Shown one piece after another: positions 25,192 through 34,522 of a DNA stretch of 64,000 bases. Position numbers and translations under genes: made by a program. The DNA comes from Pseudomonas entomophila (GTDB taxonomy: Bacteria > Pseudomonadota > Gammaproteobacteria > Pseudomonadales > Pseudomonadaceae). Within the stretch, counting starts at the first letter, position 1, and every line of letters begins with the position of its first letter. Location of the stretch: contig NZ_JAAMQJ010000012.1 of NCBI RefSeq assembly GCF_013523125.1, positions 41,988 to 105,987 on the forward strand, written 5' to 3'. The notes below the pieces were generated by a model that worked only from the letters and a program-made list of their open reading frames with translations, made no database searches and had not been told where the DNA came from.

Positions 25192-26426
25192 AGCGGGCTT
25201 ACCTGCTGGTGGTCATCGCCATCGCGGTAGCGGCGGCCTTGGGCATCGCCATCGCCAAGCACAGTGGCTACGTGTTGATCGCCTACGGCGGTTTCCGCTA
25301 CCAGTCCAGCCTCTGGGCCACGCTGGGACTGCTGCTCGCAGCGTTCCTGCTCGCGGCACTGGTGCGTTACCTGATCGGTCTGGTGCTGGTGTCCAGCGGG
25401 GTGGTCAACCCATGGTCGCGTCGCAACCGCAGCCGTCGTACCCAGGTGGCGATCAAGCAAGGTCAGCTCGACCTCGCCGAGGGCCGCTGGGCCAGCGCGC
25501 AGCGCCATCTGCACCGGGCCGCCGAAGCCGAACGCTACCCGCTGTTCTACTACCTGGGCGCGGCGCGTGCCGCCAACGAGCAAGGCCGCTACGACGAGCG
25601 CGACACCCTGCTCGAGCGTGCGCTGGACCGCCAACCCCAGGCCGAGCTGGCGGTCGCCTTGAGCCACGCACAGTTGCAAATGGACCAGGGCCAGGACGAT
25701 CAGGCGCTGGAAACGCTCGACGCCATGTACGCACGGTACCCCGACAACGCACAGGTGCTCAGGCTGCTGCAGCGCCTGCACATGCGCCGCGGTGACTGGT
25801 CCGCCGTGATCCGGCTGTTGCCCGATCTGCGGAAGGGGAAAGTCCTGCCTGCTGCCGAACTGGCTGAGCTCGAACAACGTGCCTGGGGGCAGAACCTGTC
25901 GCTGACGCATGGGGGCGATGCCGACGTTCAGGCCGTGCGCCAATCGCTGGAGCGCGCCTGGGAGCAGCTCACGGCCGCCCAGCGCCAGGAGCCGCGACTG
26001 GTGCTGGCCTATGCCGAGCAGCTGCGCCAGGCAGGCGCGCAGAAAGAGGCCGAGCATGTGCTGCGCACCACGCTCAAGCGTCAGTACGAAAGCCCGCTGG
26101 CGCGTCTGTATGGCCTGGTGCGTGGCGAGGATCCGGCGCGTCAGTTGCACTTCGCCGAAGGCCTGCTCAAGGCCCACCCCAGCGACCCGAGCCTGTTGCT
26201 GACGCTGGGGCGGCTCTGCTTGCAGCAGCGCCTGTGGGGCAAGGCCCGGGACTACCTGGAGAGCAGCCTGCGTTTCCAGCGCAACCCGGAGACCTGTGCC
26301 GAGCTGGCGCGGCTGTTGGCCAGCCTGGGTGAAACGGCGCGCAGCAACCAGCTGTTCGAGGAAGGCCTGAGCCTGCTCGACGAACGTCTGCTGGCGTTGC
26401 CTTTGCCCGAGGGTAAGCGTACCTGA
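25188..26426 (+). CDS. hemY: HemY-like TPR membrane protein
   Basis: 412-aa inner-membrane protein with two N-terminal transmembrane helices (about 4-22 and 38-66) followed by tetratricopeptide-type helical repeats. It is the proteobacterial HemY of the hemCDXY operon, not protoporphyrinogen oxidase. Thought to support assembly of late haem-synthesis enzymes; the exact role is unsettled. A strong hairpin lies 8 nt after the stop. Confidence 0.9.
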   Translation: MKRAYLLVVIAIAVAAALGIAIAKHSGYVLIAYGGFRYQSSLWATLGLLLAAFLLAALVRYLIGLVLVSSGVVNPWSRRNRSRRTQVAIKQGQLDLAEGRWASAQRHLHRAAEAERYPLFYYLGAARAANEQGRYDERDTLLERALDRQPQAELAVALSHAQLQMDQGQDDQALETLDAMYARYPDNAQVLRLLQRLHMRRGDWSAVIRLLPDLRKGKVLPAAELAELEQRAWGQNLSLTHGGDADVQAVRQSLERAWEQLTAAQRQEPRLVLAYAEQLRQAGAQKEAEHVLRTTLKRQYESPLARLYGLVRGEDPARQLHFAEGLLKAHPSDPSLLLTLGRLCLQQRLWGKARDYLESSLRFQRNPETCAELARLLASLGETARSNQLFEEGLSLLDERLLALPLPEGKRT

Positions 26427-26434
26427 TGTCACCG

Positions 26435-26462
26435 CCGAACCCGTGTGCTGACACGGGTTCGG
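26435..26462 (+). terminator. Hairpin after hemY
   Basis: A perfect 12-bp stem (CCGAACCCGTGT / ACACGGGTTCGG) with a GCTG tetraloop just after hemY. A T run occurs only about 13 nt later (26475-26479), so it is a terminator or an mRNA-stabilising 3' structure. Confidence 0.65.
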
Positions 26463-26644
26463 CTGGGAAGGCAGTTTTTCCAGCGGTCGTGAGGAACATC
26501 CAAAACAAGTTCTAGGAAGTTTCCCACAAAAGTTAAGTAACTTTCCCCTCGCATCAGCGACGTATCCTGCCTGTAGTGCCTTGAAACAACCCCGGCACAT
26601 CCTCTAACGTTCCCGTCCCACCATCGATTCACAGGGCTTGGAAC

Positions 26645-27193
26645 ATGTCGCAGCTTCGTTTGCATTCCCTGTATTTCCCGGCGCTGCTCGGCTGCCTCGC
26701 CGTGCTGGCGCTCAGTCTCTACCTCGAAACCAGCGCCGGGCTCACGCCCTGTGCCCTGTGTTTCGCCCAACGTTGGCTGGTAGGCGCCTTCGCTCTCGTC
26801 TGTCTGGGGATGATCCTGCACGCACCGGGGCCCAGGGGTGTGCGGGTCTACACCGGGTTGGCGCTGCTCCTGGCGGGCAGCGGGGTCGCGCTGGCGGCAC
26901 GGCATGTCTGGTTGCAGGTGAGGATCAGCGAGGGGGGCTGCGATCGCGAATACGGGCTCGACCCGGAGAGCTGGGCAGCGCTGCATCATGCGGTCAAGGC
27001 ACTGATCCTCGGCGAACCGGCGTGCTCGTCCATTCGTTGGAGTTTTCTGGACCTCACGTTGCCGGAATGGAGCCTGCTGGCGTTCGTACTGCTGGCGCTG
27101 GTGCCGCTGTCAGGTCTCATCGGCCACCTGTTGCCGCCCCCTGCACACCTGGTCGAACGCGAACCGGCCGCCCCCTCGCTCGACCAGCGGTGA
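26645..27193 (+). CDS. dsbB: Disulfide bond formation protein B
   Basis: 182-aa inner-membrane protein that reoxidises DsbA using quinone. Four transmembrane helices and both cysteine pairs are present: Cys36-Cys39 (PCALC) and Cys99/Cys127 in the second periplasmic loop. Pseudomonads usually have two DsbB paralogues; this one sits between the haem operon and algQ. Monocistronic in appearance. Confidence 0.92.
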   Translation: MSQLRLHSLYFPALLGCLAVLALSLYLETSAGLTPCALCFAQRWLVGAFALVCLGMILHAPGPRGVRVYTGLALLLAGSGVALAARHVWLQVRISEGGCDREYGLDPESWAALHHAVKALILGEPACSSIRWSFLDLTLPEWSLLAFVLLALVPLSGLIGHLLPPPAHLVEREPAAPSLDQR

Positions 27194-27385
27194 TCTGTCG
27201 CTGCGCCAAAGACTTGTGTGAACGAGTGCCCTTGCGTACCTTGAAGCGCAGTCGATGCGGAATACGCTTTTCGCACGTCTACCTCTACAACAACGGCTCG
27301 ATGCCAGCCTGCGGATGACACCTTTCGTACCGCCACCCACGCGCTACCAGGTGCGGGGGCATCGCCCAGAAGGGAAGATCTCGTC

Positions 27386-27856
27386 ATGCTCGATAGTTGC
27401 CAAAATGCCCAGGAACGCTGGGGTGGCGTCAACCAACTGATCGACCGGTGGCTCAAGGAGCGCGAGGAGCTGGTCCGAGCGTTCGGCAGCCTGCGCGATG
27501 CCCGCAGCGCCTTCGCCGACAAGCGTCAGCACGAACGCTTCTGCGAAATTCTCGTAGACTACGTGTCCGCCTGGCACTTCGAAGTCTGCGAGCAACTGGT
27601 CACCGAGGCCAAGTCGTTCGGCGACCAGAAGGCCCTGGGCCTGGCCGAGCAGCTCAATCCACGCATCAACGAAATCACCGAGATCGCGTTGGCGTTCAAC
27701 GATCACTGCGTCAAGGCCACCTGCAGCGATGCCGAACGATTCGCACGCAAGCTGCGCGAGCTGGGCAGCCTGCTGCACGAACGCTTCGAACTGGAAGACT
27801 GCCTGATCGAAGTCCTGCACAACACGCACCGCGAGCAGGACGCCGTCGAAGCCTGA
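27386..27856 (+). CDS. algQ: Anti-sigma-70 factor AlgQ (Rsd family)
   Basis: 156-aa helical protein of the Rsd/AlgQ family that binds RpoD region 4 and thereby shifts RNA polymerase use; in P. aeruginosa it affects alginate, siderophores and virulence. Diagnostic segments are MLDSCQNAQERWGGVNQLIDRWL at the start and LHERFELEDCLIEVLH near the end. A short gap separates it from the convergent FKBP gene. Confidence 0.93.
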   Translation: MLDSCQNAQERWGGVNQLIDRWLKEREELVRAFGSLRDARSAFADKRQHERFCEILVDYVSAWHFEVCEQLVTEAKSFGDQKALGLAEQLNPRINEITEIALAFNDHCVKATCSDAERFARKLRELGSLLHERFELEDCLIEVLHNTHREQDAVEA

Positions 27857-27862
27857 GGCGGC

Positions 27863-28528
27863 TCAGGGCTTGACGGCGACCAGCTCGACGTTGAAGACCA
27901 ACGGCGTGTCGGGCGGGATCAGATCACCCGCCCCATCGGTTCCATACGCCTGTGCCGACGGGATCGCCACGCGGCCCTTCGCGCCAGGCTTCATCTGCAT
28001 CAGCGCCACGCGCCAGCCGGCAATCACTGAGTCGAGCGCGAACCACTGGGGCTGCTGGCTTTGGTCGAACACCGAGCCGTCCGGCAACCGTCCCTGATAA
28101 CGCACCTGCACCTTGCTGCCTGCGCCGGGCGCGTCACCCGTGCCTGCCGCTAGCTCGGTATAGAGCACCCCGTCGGCCAGTTCGCGCACACCCGGACGCG
28201 CGCGTTCCTCGGCCATGAAACGCGTCTCTGCCGCCTGACGACCGGCATCGCTCGGGGCCTCGGCAGCGATGGCCATCGCCTCGTCATGCTGCTGCAGAAT
28301 CGCATCGATGCGCGACTGCTCGAGCCGCAGGGGCTTGCCCTGATAGCCCTGACGCAGCCCTTCGATCAGGGTGTCCAGCTGCAGGTCCGGCACCTCGGCG
28401 TGCAGGCGCTGGCCCAAACTGACACCGACGCCGTAGGACAAATCATCGGGGCTGGTGGAGGGCTGTGCGGGCGCGGCCAGGCAGACGCCACTGCACAGGG
28501 CCAGGGCCAGGATCGAATAGCGAGGCAT
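27863..28528 (-). CDS. FKBP-type peptidyl-prolyl cis-trans isomerase, exported
   Basis: 221 aa with a Sec signal peptide (about 1-18, ending VCLA), an FkpA/Mip-type N-terminal dimerisation region (25-105, DLSYGVGVSLGQRLH) and a C-terminal FKBP domain (about 115-221, VQVRYQGRLPDGSVFDQS and IPPDTPLVFNVEL). Predicted periplasmic chaperone/isomerase. The FKBP active-site aromatic set is only partly recognisable (for example VIAGWRVALMQM for the usual VIPGW), so activity is likely but not certain. Start 28528 follows a CAGGAG site. Confidence 0.9.
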   Translation of the reverse strand: MPRYSILALALCSGVCLAAPAQPSTSPDDLSYGVGVSLGQRLHAEVPDLQLDTLIEGLRQGYQGKPLRLEQSRIDAILQQHDEAMAIAAEAPSDAGRQAAETRFMAEERARPGVRELADGVLYTELAAGTGDAPGAGSKVQVRYQGRLPDGSVFDQSQQPQWFALDSVIAGWRVALMQMKPGAKGRVAIPSAQAYGTDGAGDLIPPDTPLVFNVELVAVKP

Positions 28529-28717
28529 GCTCGGCTCCTGTGAAGAGGAAACGGCCAGTATGCCTAAAGTGGGCCTGGCATGAGAATGGTCGAGCGCGTA
28601 GACGTGCATGAACCCGTGGCACTCCTGGCATCCGGCGCCTTGTCGGGCGATGGGGTCTGGCGGTCGTCGTGGCACAGGCCTAGTATGGGTCGCACACTCG
28701 TCCGTCAGGAGGTACCC

Positions 28718-29593
28718 ATGCCGTCCAAGAAGAAGTCTGTCAGTACGCCCTTGCATTTGCTCCAGCAACTGTCCGACAGCCTGCTCGACACGCTGGAGGA
28801 GGCCTGCTCACAGGCCTTGGCCGATGCCGAGAAAGTCCTGGCCAAGCTGGAGAAGCGGCGGGGCAAGGCGCAGGAAAAGCTGCATGACGCGCGCCTGAAA
28901 CTGCAGGACCATGCCTCAGCCGGCAAGAGCAAGGCGCAGGGCAAGACGCGCAAGGCGATCGACGAGCTGGAAGCCCTGCTCGACACGCTCAAGGTCCGCC
29001 AGACTGAAACACGGACGTACATCCAGACGCTCAAACGCGACGTCGAGGACAGCCTGGCGCTGGCCCAAGGGGTCGGCAAGGTGCGCGAAGCGGTGAATGA
29101 ACGCCTGGCCCGGCGTGACGGACAGACGCCCCACAAGCCGGCTGCCCAGCAGACCAAAGTACAGCCTGAGCCTGTGGCTGACGAAGCGCCTGCCGCCAAG
29201 CCGTCCCGTCCGCGCGACGCGAAGGCCGGCAGCGGCAGCGGCCGCGCACCGCGCAAGACAGCGGGTGAGCAGGCGCCCGCCGGGTCGACGGCCCGTCGCT
29301 CGGCCAGCCCGACGAACGCCGCCAGCTTGCAGGTGTCGACCACCCCCAAACCGGCGGCGTCACGCAGGACGGCCACCTCCAAGACCACTGCAGGCACGAC
29401 GGGCTCGACGGCGGCGCCGGGCGCTACCCAGGCACCGGCCCGGGCACCCCGCAAGCCTGCGGCAACGCGCACCGTCAAACCAACCGGACCCCAGTCCGAC
29501 ACGCCGGTCGCCGCAGGCCGCACGCCTGCATCGGCAGTGCCGGAGGGGGTGTCCTATACGGCAACCGACTCGGCTCAGGCATCCGATGCCTGA
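28718..29593 (+). CDS. algP: AlgP-type histone-like regulator with a short degenerate repeat tail
   Basis: 291 aa. The N-terminal about 130 residues are charged and helical (coiled-coil-like, LEKRRGKAQEKLHDARLKLQ), followed by a disordered Lys/Pro/Ala/Thr-rich tail resembling histone H1. P. aeruginosa AlgP carries dozens of tandem KPAA repeats in its tail; here I count only three exact KPAA units and many substituted ones. AlgP helps activate algD transcription there. AGGAGG at 28707 fixes the ATG at 28718. The 3' end overlaps the convergent TIGR02444 gene by 19 nt. Confidence 0.85.
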   Translation: MPSKKKSVSTPLHLLQQLSDSLLDTLEEACSQALADAEKVLAKLEKRRGKAQEKLHDARLKLQDHASAGKSKAQGKTRKAIDELEALLDTLKVRQTETRTYIQTLKRDVEDSLALAQGVGKVREAVNERLARRDGQTPHKPAAQQTKVQPEPVADEAPAAKPSRPRDAKAGSGSGRAPRKTAGEQAPAGSTARRSASPTNAASLQVSTTPKPAASRRTATSKTTAGTTGSTAAPGATQAPARAPRKPAATRTVKPTGPQSDTPVAAGRTPASAVPEGVSYTATDSAQASDA

Positions 29594-30048
29594 AGCGCCC
29601 GGGCCGCGACGCGCAACCGTTCGAGCACGTCGTGACCCTTGAGCTGCACAGGCATCAGGCCCTCCAGCCAGTCCTGTGCAGGCGCCGCGTCGCTGGCCCA
29701 GCCGTTCGCCAGGCCCTCCAGGCGTTCGAGCAGCAGGCGTTCGGCGCTCAGTTCCAGGGCCTTGACCTGCTCGCGCAGGTCGGCCAGCGCAGGGTCCAGC
29801 GCGGCCTGGGCCTTCCACTGTGTACGCAGCGCCCTCAAGGGCGCGATCACCGGTGCCTGCCAGGCCTGAGCCAGTGCACGCAGCGCGTCCAGGCGCGCGC
29901 TGTCCACCGCCACGTTGCGCGCCTGCAACCAGGTGCCACACAGCGCCAGGCAGACATCGCCGCCGTGGGCCTGCAGTTCCAGGCAGGCCGTTTCCACGCC
30001 TGGCCTGCGGTACAAGGCGAGGGCGTGATTCCATAGATCGGTAGGCAT
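29575..30048 (-). CDS. TIGR02444 family protein
   Basis: 157-aa conserved protein (MPTDLWNHALALYRRPGVETACLELQ start is diagnostic of TIGR02444), found beside yheS and algP in pseudomonads. Soluble, helical, function unknown. Ends inside the 3' end of algP on the opposite strand and is divergent from the ABC-F gene across 50 nt. Confidence 0.85.
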   Translation of the reverse strand: MPTDLWNHALALYRRPGVETACLELQAHGGDVCLALCGTWLQARNVAVDSARLDALRALAQAWQAPVIAPLRALRTQWKAQAALDPALADLREQVKALELSAERLLLERLEGLANGWASDAAPAQDWLEGLMPVQLKGHDVLERLRVAARALQASDA

Positions 30049-30098
30049 CGTTCGACTCGCGCCAGGGGGGATGGAAGCTGATAGACTCCGCGACCATC

Positions 30099-32009
30099 AT
30101 GATCAGACTAACCAACCTCACTTTACAGCGTGGCCCTCAGCGCTTGCTAGACAGCGCCGAGATGACCCTGCACGCCGGTCACAAAGCCGGGCTCATCGGT
30201 GCCAACGGCGCCGGCAAATCCAGCCTGTTCGCCCTGCTGCGCGGTGAGCTGTCGCCCGACGGCGGCGACTGCCGGTTGCCGGCGGACTGGCGCATCGCGC
30301 ACATGCGCCAGGAGGTCGACACCCTCGATCGTCTGGCGGTGGACTACGTGCTCGACGGCGACCATCGCCTGCGCCAGGTCCAGGCCGCGCTGGCGGTCGC
30401 CGAGCAGGCCCAGGATGGCAGCGCCCAGGCACGCCTGCACAGTGAGCTGGAAAGCGCCGACGGTTATACCGCCGATGCCCGCGCGCGCAAGCTGCTGGCC
30501 GGCCTGGGTTTCAGCAACGAGCAGATGGAGCGCCGCGTGGGCGACTTCTCCGGCGGCTGGCGGATGCGCCTGAACCTTGCCCAGGCGCTGATGTGTCCGT
30601 CCGACCTGCTGCTGCTCGACGAACCCACCAACCACCTGGACCTGGACGCCATTCTCTGGCTCGAGGACTGGCTCAAGGGCTACCCCGGCACGCTGCTGCT
30701 GATCTCCCACGACCGCGACTTCCTCGATGCGGTCGTCGACCATGTGGTGCACGTCGAGCAGTGCAAGCTCAACCTGTACCGCGGCGGCTACAGCGCCTTC
30801 GAGCGCACCCGTGCCGAACGCCTGGCGCAGCAGCAGCAGGCCTTCGAGAAGCAGCAGGCGCGCCGGGCGCACATGGAGAAGTACATCGCCCGCTTCCGCG
30901 CCCAGGCCACCAAGGCCCGCCAGGCGCAGAGCCGGATCAAGGCACTGGAGCGGATGGAAGAGCTCTCGGCCGCGCACGTGGACTCGCCGTTCGACTTCAG
31001 CTTCCGGGAATCGGAAAAGATCTCCAGCCCCCTGCTGGACCTGTCCGAAGGGCAGCTCGGCTACGGCGACAAGGTCGTCCTGGAGAAGGTCAAGCTGCAG
31101 CTGGTGCCCGGTGCGCGCATCGGTCTGCTGGGCCCCAACGGCGCCGGCAAGTCGACCCTGATCAAGAACCTGGTCGGCGAGCTGACGCCCCTGGGCGGCC
31201 GCCTGGTCCGTGGCGAGAACCTCGCCGTGGGCTACTTCGCCCAGCACCAGCTCGACTCGCTGGACGACAAGGCCAGCCCGCTGCTGCACCTGCAGCGCCT
31301 GGCAGCGGGCGAGCGCGAGCAGACCTTGCGCGACTTCCTGGGGGGCTTCGACTTTCACGGCAACCGGGTCGACGAGCCGGTGGTGAATTTCTCCGGTGGC
31401 GAAAAGGCGCGCCTGGCCCTGGCGTTGATCGCCTGGGAGCGGCCCAACCTGCTGCTGCTCGACGAACCGACCAACCACCTGGACCTGGAGATGCGCCTGG
31501 CGCTGACCATGGCCTTGCAGGAATTCGCCGGGGCCGTGGTGGTGGTGTCCCACGACCGTCACCTGCTCAAGAGCACCACCGACGACTTCCTGCTGGTGGC
31601 CGAAGGCAAGGTGCAGGCATTCGATGGCGACCTGGACGACTACAGCCGCTGGCTGATCGACTATCGCCAACGGCAGGCGCCGGTGAGCACCACCGTCGGC
31701 AACCCGGACAAGACCGACAAGAAGGCCCAGCGCCAGGCCGCCGCCACGCTCCGCCAGCAATTGGCGCCGCACAAGCGTGCGGCCGAGAAGCTGGAGCACG
31801 AGCTGGGCCAGGTGCATGGGCAACTGGCCGAGATCGAGACGGCGCTGGGCGACAGCAGCCTCTATGACGCCTCGCGCAAGGAGCAGCTGCGCGAGCTGCT
31901 GGCACGCCAGGGCACGCTCAAGCAGCGCGAGGGCGAGCTGGAGGAGGCCTGGATGGAGGCCCTGGAAACCCTCGAGACGCTGCAGGCCGAGCTCGAAGCA
32001 TTGTCCTGA
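30099..32009 (+). CDS. yheS: ABC-F family ATPase (YheS-like)
   Basis: 636-aa soluble protein with two ATP-binding cassettes in one chain and no membrane segments, the hallmark of ABC-F translation/ribosome factors. Walker A motifs GANGAGKS (34-41) and GPNGAGKS (about 345-352), signatures FSGGW and FSGGE, Walker B LLLLDEPTNHLDL in both halves. The charged linker (about 238-290) and a C-terminal coiled coil (about 535-636) are as in YheS. Involved in resolving stalled or particular ribosome states; specific role inferred. Confidence 0.92.
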   Translation: MIRLTNLTLQRGPQRLLDSAEMTLHAGHKAGLIGANGAGKSSLFALLRGELSPDGGDCRLPADWRIAHMRQEVDTLDRLAVDYVLDGDHRLRQVQAALAVAEQAQDGSAQARLHSELESADGYTADARARKLLAGLGFSNEQMERRVGDFSGGWRMRLNLAQALMCPSDLLLLDEPTNHLDLDAILWLEDWLKGYPGTLLLISHDRDFLDAVVDHVVHVEQCKLNLYRGGYSAFERTRAERLAQQQQAFEKQQARRAHMEKYIARFRAQATKARQAQSRIKALERMEELSAAHVDSPFDFSFRESEKISSPLLDLSEGQLGYGDKVVLEKVKLQLVPGARIGLLGPNGAGKSTLIKNLVGELTPLGGRLVRGENLAVGYFAQHQLDSLDDKASPLLHLQRLAAGEREQTLRDFLGGFDFHGNRVDEPVVNFSGGEKARLALALIAWERPNLLLLDEPTNHLDLEMRLALTMALQEFAGAVVVVSHDRHLLKSTTDDFLLVAEGKVQAFDGDLDDYSRWLIDYRQRQAPVSTTVGNPDKTDKKAQRQAAATLRQQLAPHKRAAEKLEHELGQVHGQLAEIETALGDSSLYDASRKEQLRELLARQGTLKQREGELEEAWMEALETLETLQAELEALS

Positions 32010-32152
32010 GGCCCCCCGCGACGTGTAACGACCCGCCACGGCTGAGCGGGTCGACGCCGGCAGGGCGACACGCTACAGTCGCCGGCACACACACGCGCTC
32101 CCCGGCCTCACGGGCAGGTCGCTTATCAACACGAGACAACGGAGGTGGAACG

Positions 32153-32785
32153 ATGTCCATGGAGACCTGGCTGGGTTTCTTCGTCGCCTGTTGGGTCATC
32201 AGCCTGTCGCCGGGGGCCGGCGCCATCGCCTCGATGTCCAGCGGTCTGCAGCATGGCTTCTGGCGCGGCTACTGGAACGCGATCGGGCTGCAGCTGGGCC
32301 TGCTGTTGCAGATCGCCGTGGTGGCGGCCGGTGTCGGCGCGATCCTGGCCGCATCGGCCACGGCGTTCCAGGTGATCAAGTGGTTCGGCGTCGGCTACCT
32401 GTTGTTCCTGGCGTTCAAGCAATGGCGCGCCCTGCCGGCCGACTTGGGTGACGACACGGCCGTGCGACCCGCCGCCAAGCCCCTGGGGCTGGTGATGCGC
32501 GGCTTCCTGATCAACGTCGGCAACCCCAAGGCGCTGGTGTTCATGCTGGCGGTCCTGCCGCAGTTCATCGACCCGCATCAGCCCTTGGTGCCGCAGTACC
32601 TGACGATCGCCGCGACCATGGTCGTCGTCGACCTGGTGGTGATGGCCGGTTACACCGGGCTGGCTTCACGCGTGCTGCGCCTGCTGCGCACGCCACGCCA
32701 GCAGCGTCGGGTGAACCGGACCTTCGCCGGGCTGTTCGTCGGCGCGGCCACCTTGCTGGCGAGTCTGCGCCGCGCCCCGCTCTGA
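32153..32785 (+). CDS. LysE/RhtB-family amino-acid exporter
   Basis: 210 aa with six predicted transmembrane segments and the LysE family markers SPGAGAIASMSSGLQHG near the N-terminus and GFLINVGNPKALVFMLAVLPQF in the middle. Family members export amino acids or homoserine (lactone); the substrate cannot be read from sequence. ACGGAGGTGG ribosome site upstream. Confidence 0.9.
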   Translation: MSMETWLGFFVACWVISLSPGAGAIASMSSGLQHGFWRGYWNAIGLQLGLLLQIAVVAAGVGAILAASATAFQVIKWFGVGYLLFLAFKQWRALPADLGDDTAVRPAAKPLGLVMRGFLINVGNPKALVFMLAVLPQFIDPHQPLVPQYLTIAATMVVVDLVVMAGYTGLASRVLRLLRTPRQQRRVNRTFAGLFVGAATLLASLRRAPL

Positions 32786-32900
32786 ATCGACCTCTGCGCC
32801 TTCGCCGTTGTCTACCCGTTGGCGGGCAAGTCCCACTTGCCCGGTTCATCATCCAACGCCGTAGGGCCGATCGCCGATCGGCCGGCCAGAAGGAGGCACC

Positions 32901-33146
32901 ATGGACGCACCTGTTCATCCGTTATCCGAGGTTTTCCTGCAGCTGGGCCTGCCTGACGATGCCGTCGAGATCGAGCGGTTCATCACCACCCACTCGCCCC
33001 TGGACCAGGACGTGAAGCTGGTCGATGCGCCGTTCTGGACCGATGCGCAGCGCACGTTCCTCAAGGAAAGCTATGAGAGGGACGCCGACTGGATCCCGAT
33101 GATCGACCAGCTCAATGTGATGCTGCACGAAAAGCCGGAGGTGTAG
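32901..33146 (+). CDS. DUF2789 family protein
   Basis: 81-aa DUF2789 protein (HPLSEVFLQLGLPDDAVEIERFI ... FWTDAQRTFLKESYERDADWIPMIDQLNVML). Strong AAGGAGG ribosome site. Conserved in many proteobacteria with no known function. Confidence 0.87.
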   Translation: MDAPVHPLSEVFLQLGLPDDAVEIERFITTHSPLDQDVKLVDAPFWTDAQRTFLKESYERDADWIPMIDQLNVMLHEKPEV

Positions 33147-33214
33147 GCGCCGAGCGGTGCTGGAGAGCTGGGACGGCGTTGCTATGCTCGAAGGATCGAG
33201 GAGGGGACGCAGTC

Positions 33215-33853
33215 ATGAAAGATCCCTATGCACCCGTGTTCTGGTGCGCCCTGGCCATCCTGGGCGTACTGACCGGCGGTTATTTCTTCGGCATCCGCAG
33301 CGCCTACGACCTGCACCGTGCTCAGCTGTTTCTCTATGCCGCTGCGGGCCTCGTCGTCGCGGCGGCGCTGGTCACGCTGGCCTGGATCGCCTGGCAGCAC
33401 CTGCACCTGAACCGACGTGAGCTGGTCCAGGGCCACACGCTGGTCACCATCTGGAACACCAAGGTCGCCCTGCGTCGGGTCGAGATGGTCTTCGACCGCT
33501 ACCTGTGGGGCAGCCACTGGCAGGGTGGGCGCACCTTCGAGGAAGTCATGGGCGAGCTGCGCGGCACGCCGCTGGACCAGAGCCTCGAGGCGCTCAAGCA
33601 GCAGTGTCGTGAACTCGACCGCGAGCTGCGTGACGGCCGGCAGCACTGGCAGGCCAATGCACGTGACCTGTCCAGCGTCGCCGCGGCCATGACGCGAGAA
33701 CGCTACCGGCTCGAACGGGGTGAGCCTTCGGCCACGCCTGCGACGGCCACGGCCGTGCTCAACCGTGACATCGAAGTGCTGGTCTACACCTGGTCGGCCC
33801 GCCTGCGCAGTTTCGACCACCAGCTCGACGACCTCGAGCGCGCCTACCACTGA
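33215..33853 (+). CDS. Uncharacterised inner-membrane protein with two N-terminal helices
   Basis: 212 aa. Two hydrophobic helices (about 8-27 and 39-61) anchor a long charged, mainly helical cytoplasmic region (QSLEALKQQCRELDRELRDGRQHWQANARDLSS) that may form a coiled coil. GAGGAGGGG ribosome site supports the ATG at 33215. I do not recognise a named family. Ends one base before the stop codon of the convergent CBS gene. Confidence 0.72.
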   Translation: MKDPYAPVFWCALAILGVLTGGYFFGIRSAYDLHRAQLFLYAAAGLVVAAALVTLAWIAWQHLHLNRRELVQGHTLVTIWNTKVALRRVEMVFDRYLWGSHWQGGRTFEEVMGELRGTPLDQSLEALKQQCRELDRELRDGRQHWQANARDLSSVAAAMTRERYRLERGEPSATPATATAVLNRDIEVLVYTWSARLRSFDHQLDDLERAYH

Positions 33854-33854
33854 A

Positions 33855-34292
33855 TCACTCGCCGCGGATGTACTGCTCCAGCTGCTGGATCAGGTTGGCC
33901 TGTTCGGCGATGGTTTCCTTGACCAGGTCGCCGATCGACAGCAGCCCCATCAGCTCGCCGTTGGCCACCACGGGCAGATGGCGCAGGTGACGGTTGGTCA
34001 TCAGGCTCATGCAGTATTCCAGGTTGTGGCGCGGCTCGACGGTGAACACCGGCGAACTCATGATCTCGCGCACGGGCGTGACAGCCGACGAACGTCCCTT
34101 GAGCACCAGCTTGCGCGCATAGTCCCGCTCGCTGACAATGCCGATCACCTGGCCGTCCTCGACCACCGGCAGCGCACCGATGTTCTTCTCGGCCAATGTC
34201 TTCAAGGCTTCCAGCACCGAATCTTCCGGGCCGATGGTGTACACGGCCTGATGCTGCGCCTTGGTCTTGAGTATTTCTTCGACGTTCTTCAT
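33855..34292 (-). CDS. Stand-alone tandem CBS-domain protein
   Basis: 145 aa made of two CBS motifs (about 8-65 and 75-132), forming a Bateman module that usually binds adenine nucleotides. Motifs IGALPVVEDGQVIGIVSERDYARK and LRHLPVVANGELMGLLSIGDLVK are clear. No attached effector domain, so it probably acts on a partner protein. Convergent with the preceding membrane-protein gene. Confidence 0.9.
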   Translation of the reverse strand: MKNVEEILKTKAQHQAVYTIGPEDSVLEALKTLAEKNIGALPVVEDGQVIGIVSERDYARKLVLKGRSSAVTPVREIMSSPVFTVEPRHNLEYCMSLMTNRHLRHLPVVANGELMGLLSIGDLVKETIAEQANLIQQLEQYIRGE

Positions 34293-34522
34293 GGGAGCCT
34301 CGCGAACGGGACAGGGCAAGTGGGCACGCCCAAGCATCCCGCAGACGCTGCAGGCAGGCCATGCGCAAAACGGCATCGAACGGAGAGAAAACGTCATCCT
34401 GCAGCCGCGTCGATCCCGGTCCTGGCAGCGTGTCGTCATTCCCATCGACGCTGTCGCTCTCGAGCACGCGGTCAGGCCACTCGGACCCTATGGTCCGAAG
34501 CCAGCCATCAGGAGCACCACGC

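Noticed and set aside
29160..29570. Repetitive Lys/Pro/Ala-coding tract that could be taken for a tandem array
   Set aside because: It is the disordered tail of AlgP; no regular spacers or direct repeats of CRISPR type.
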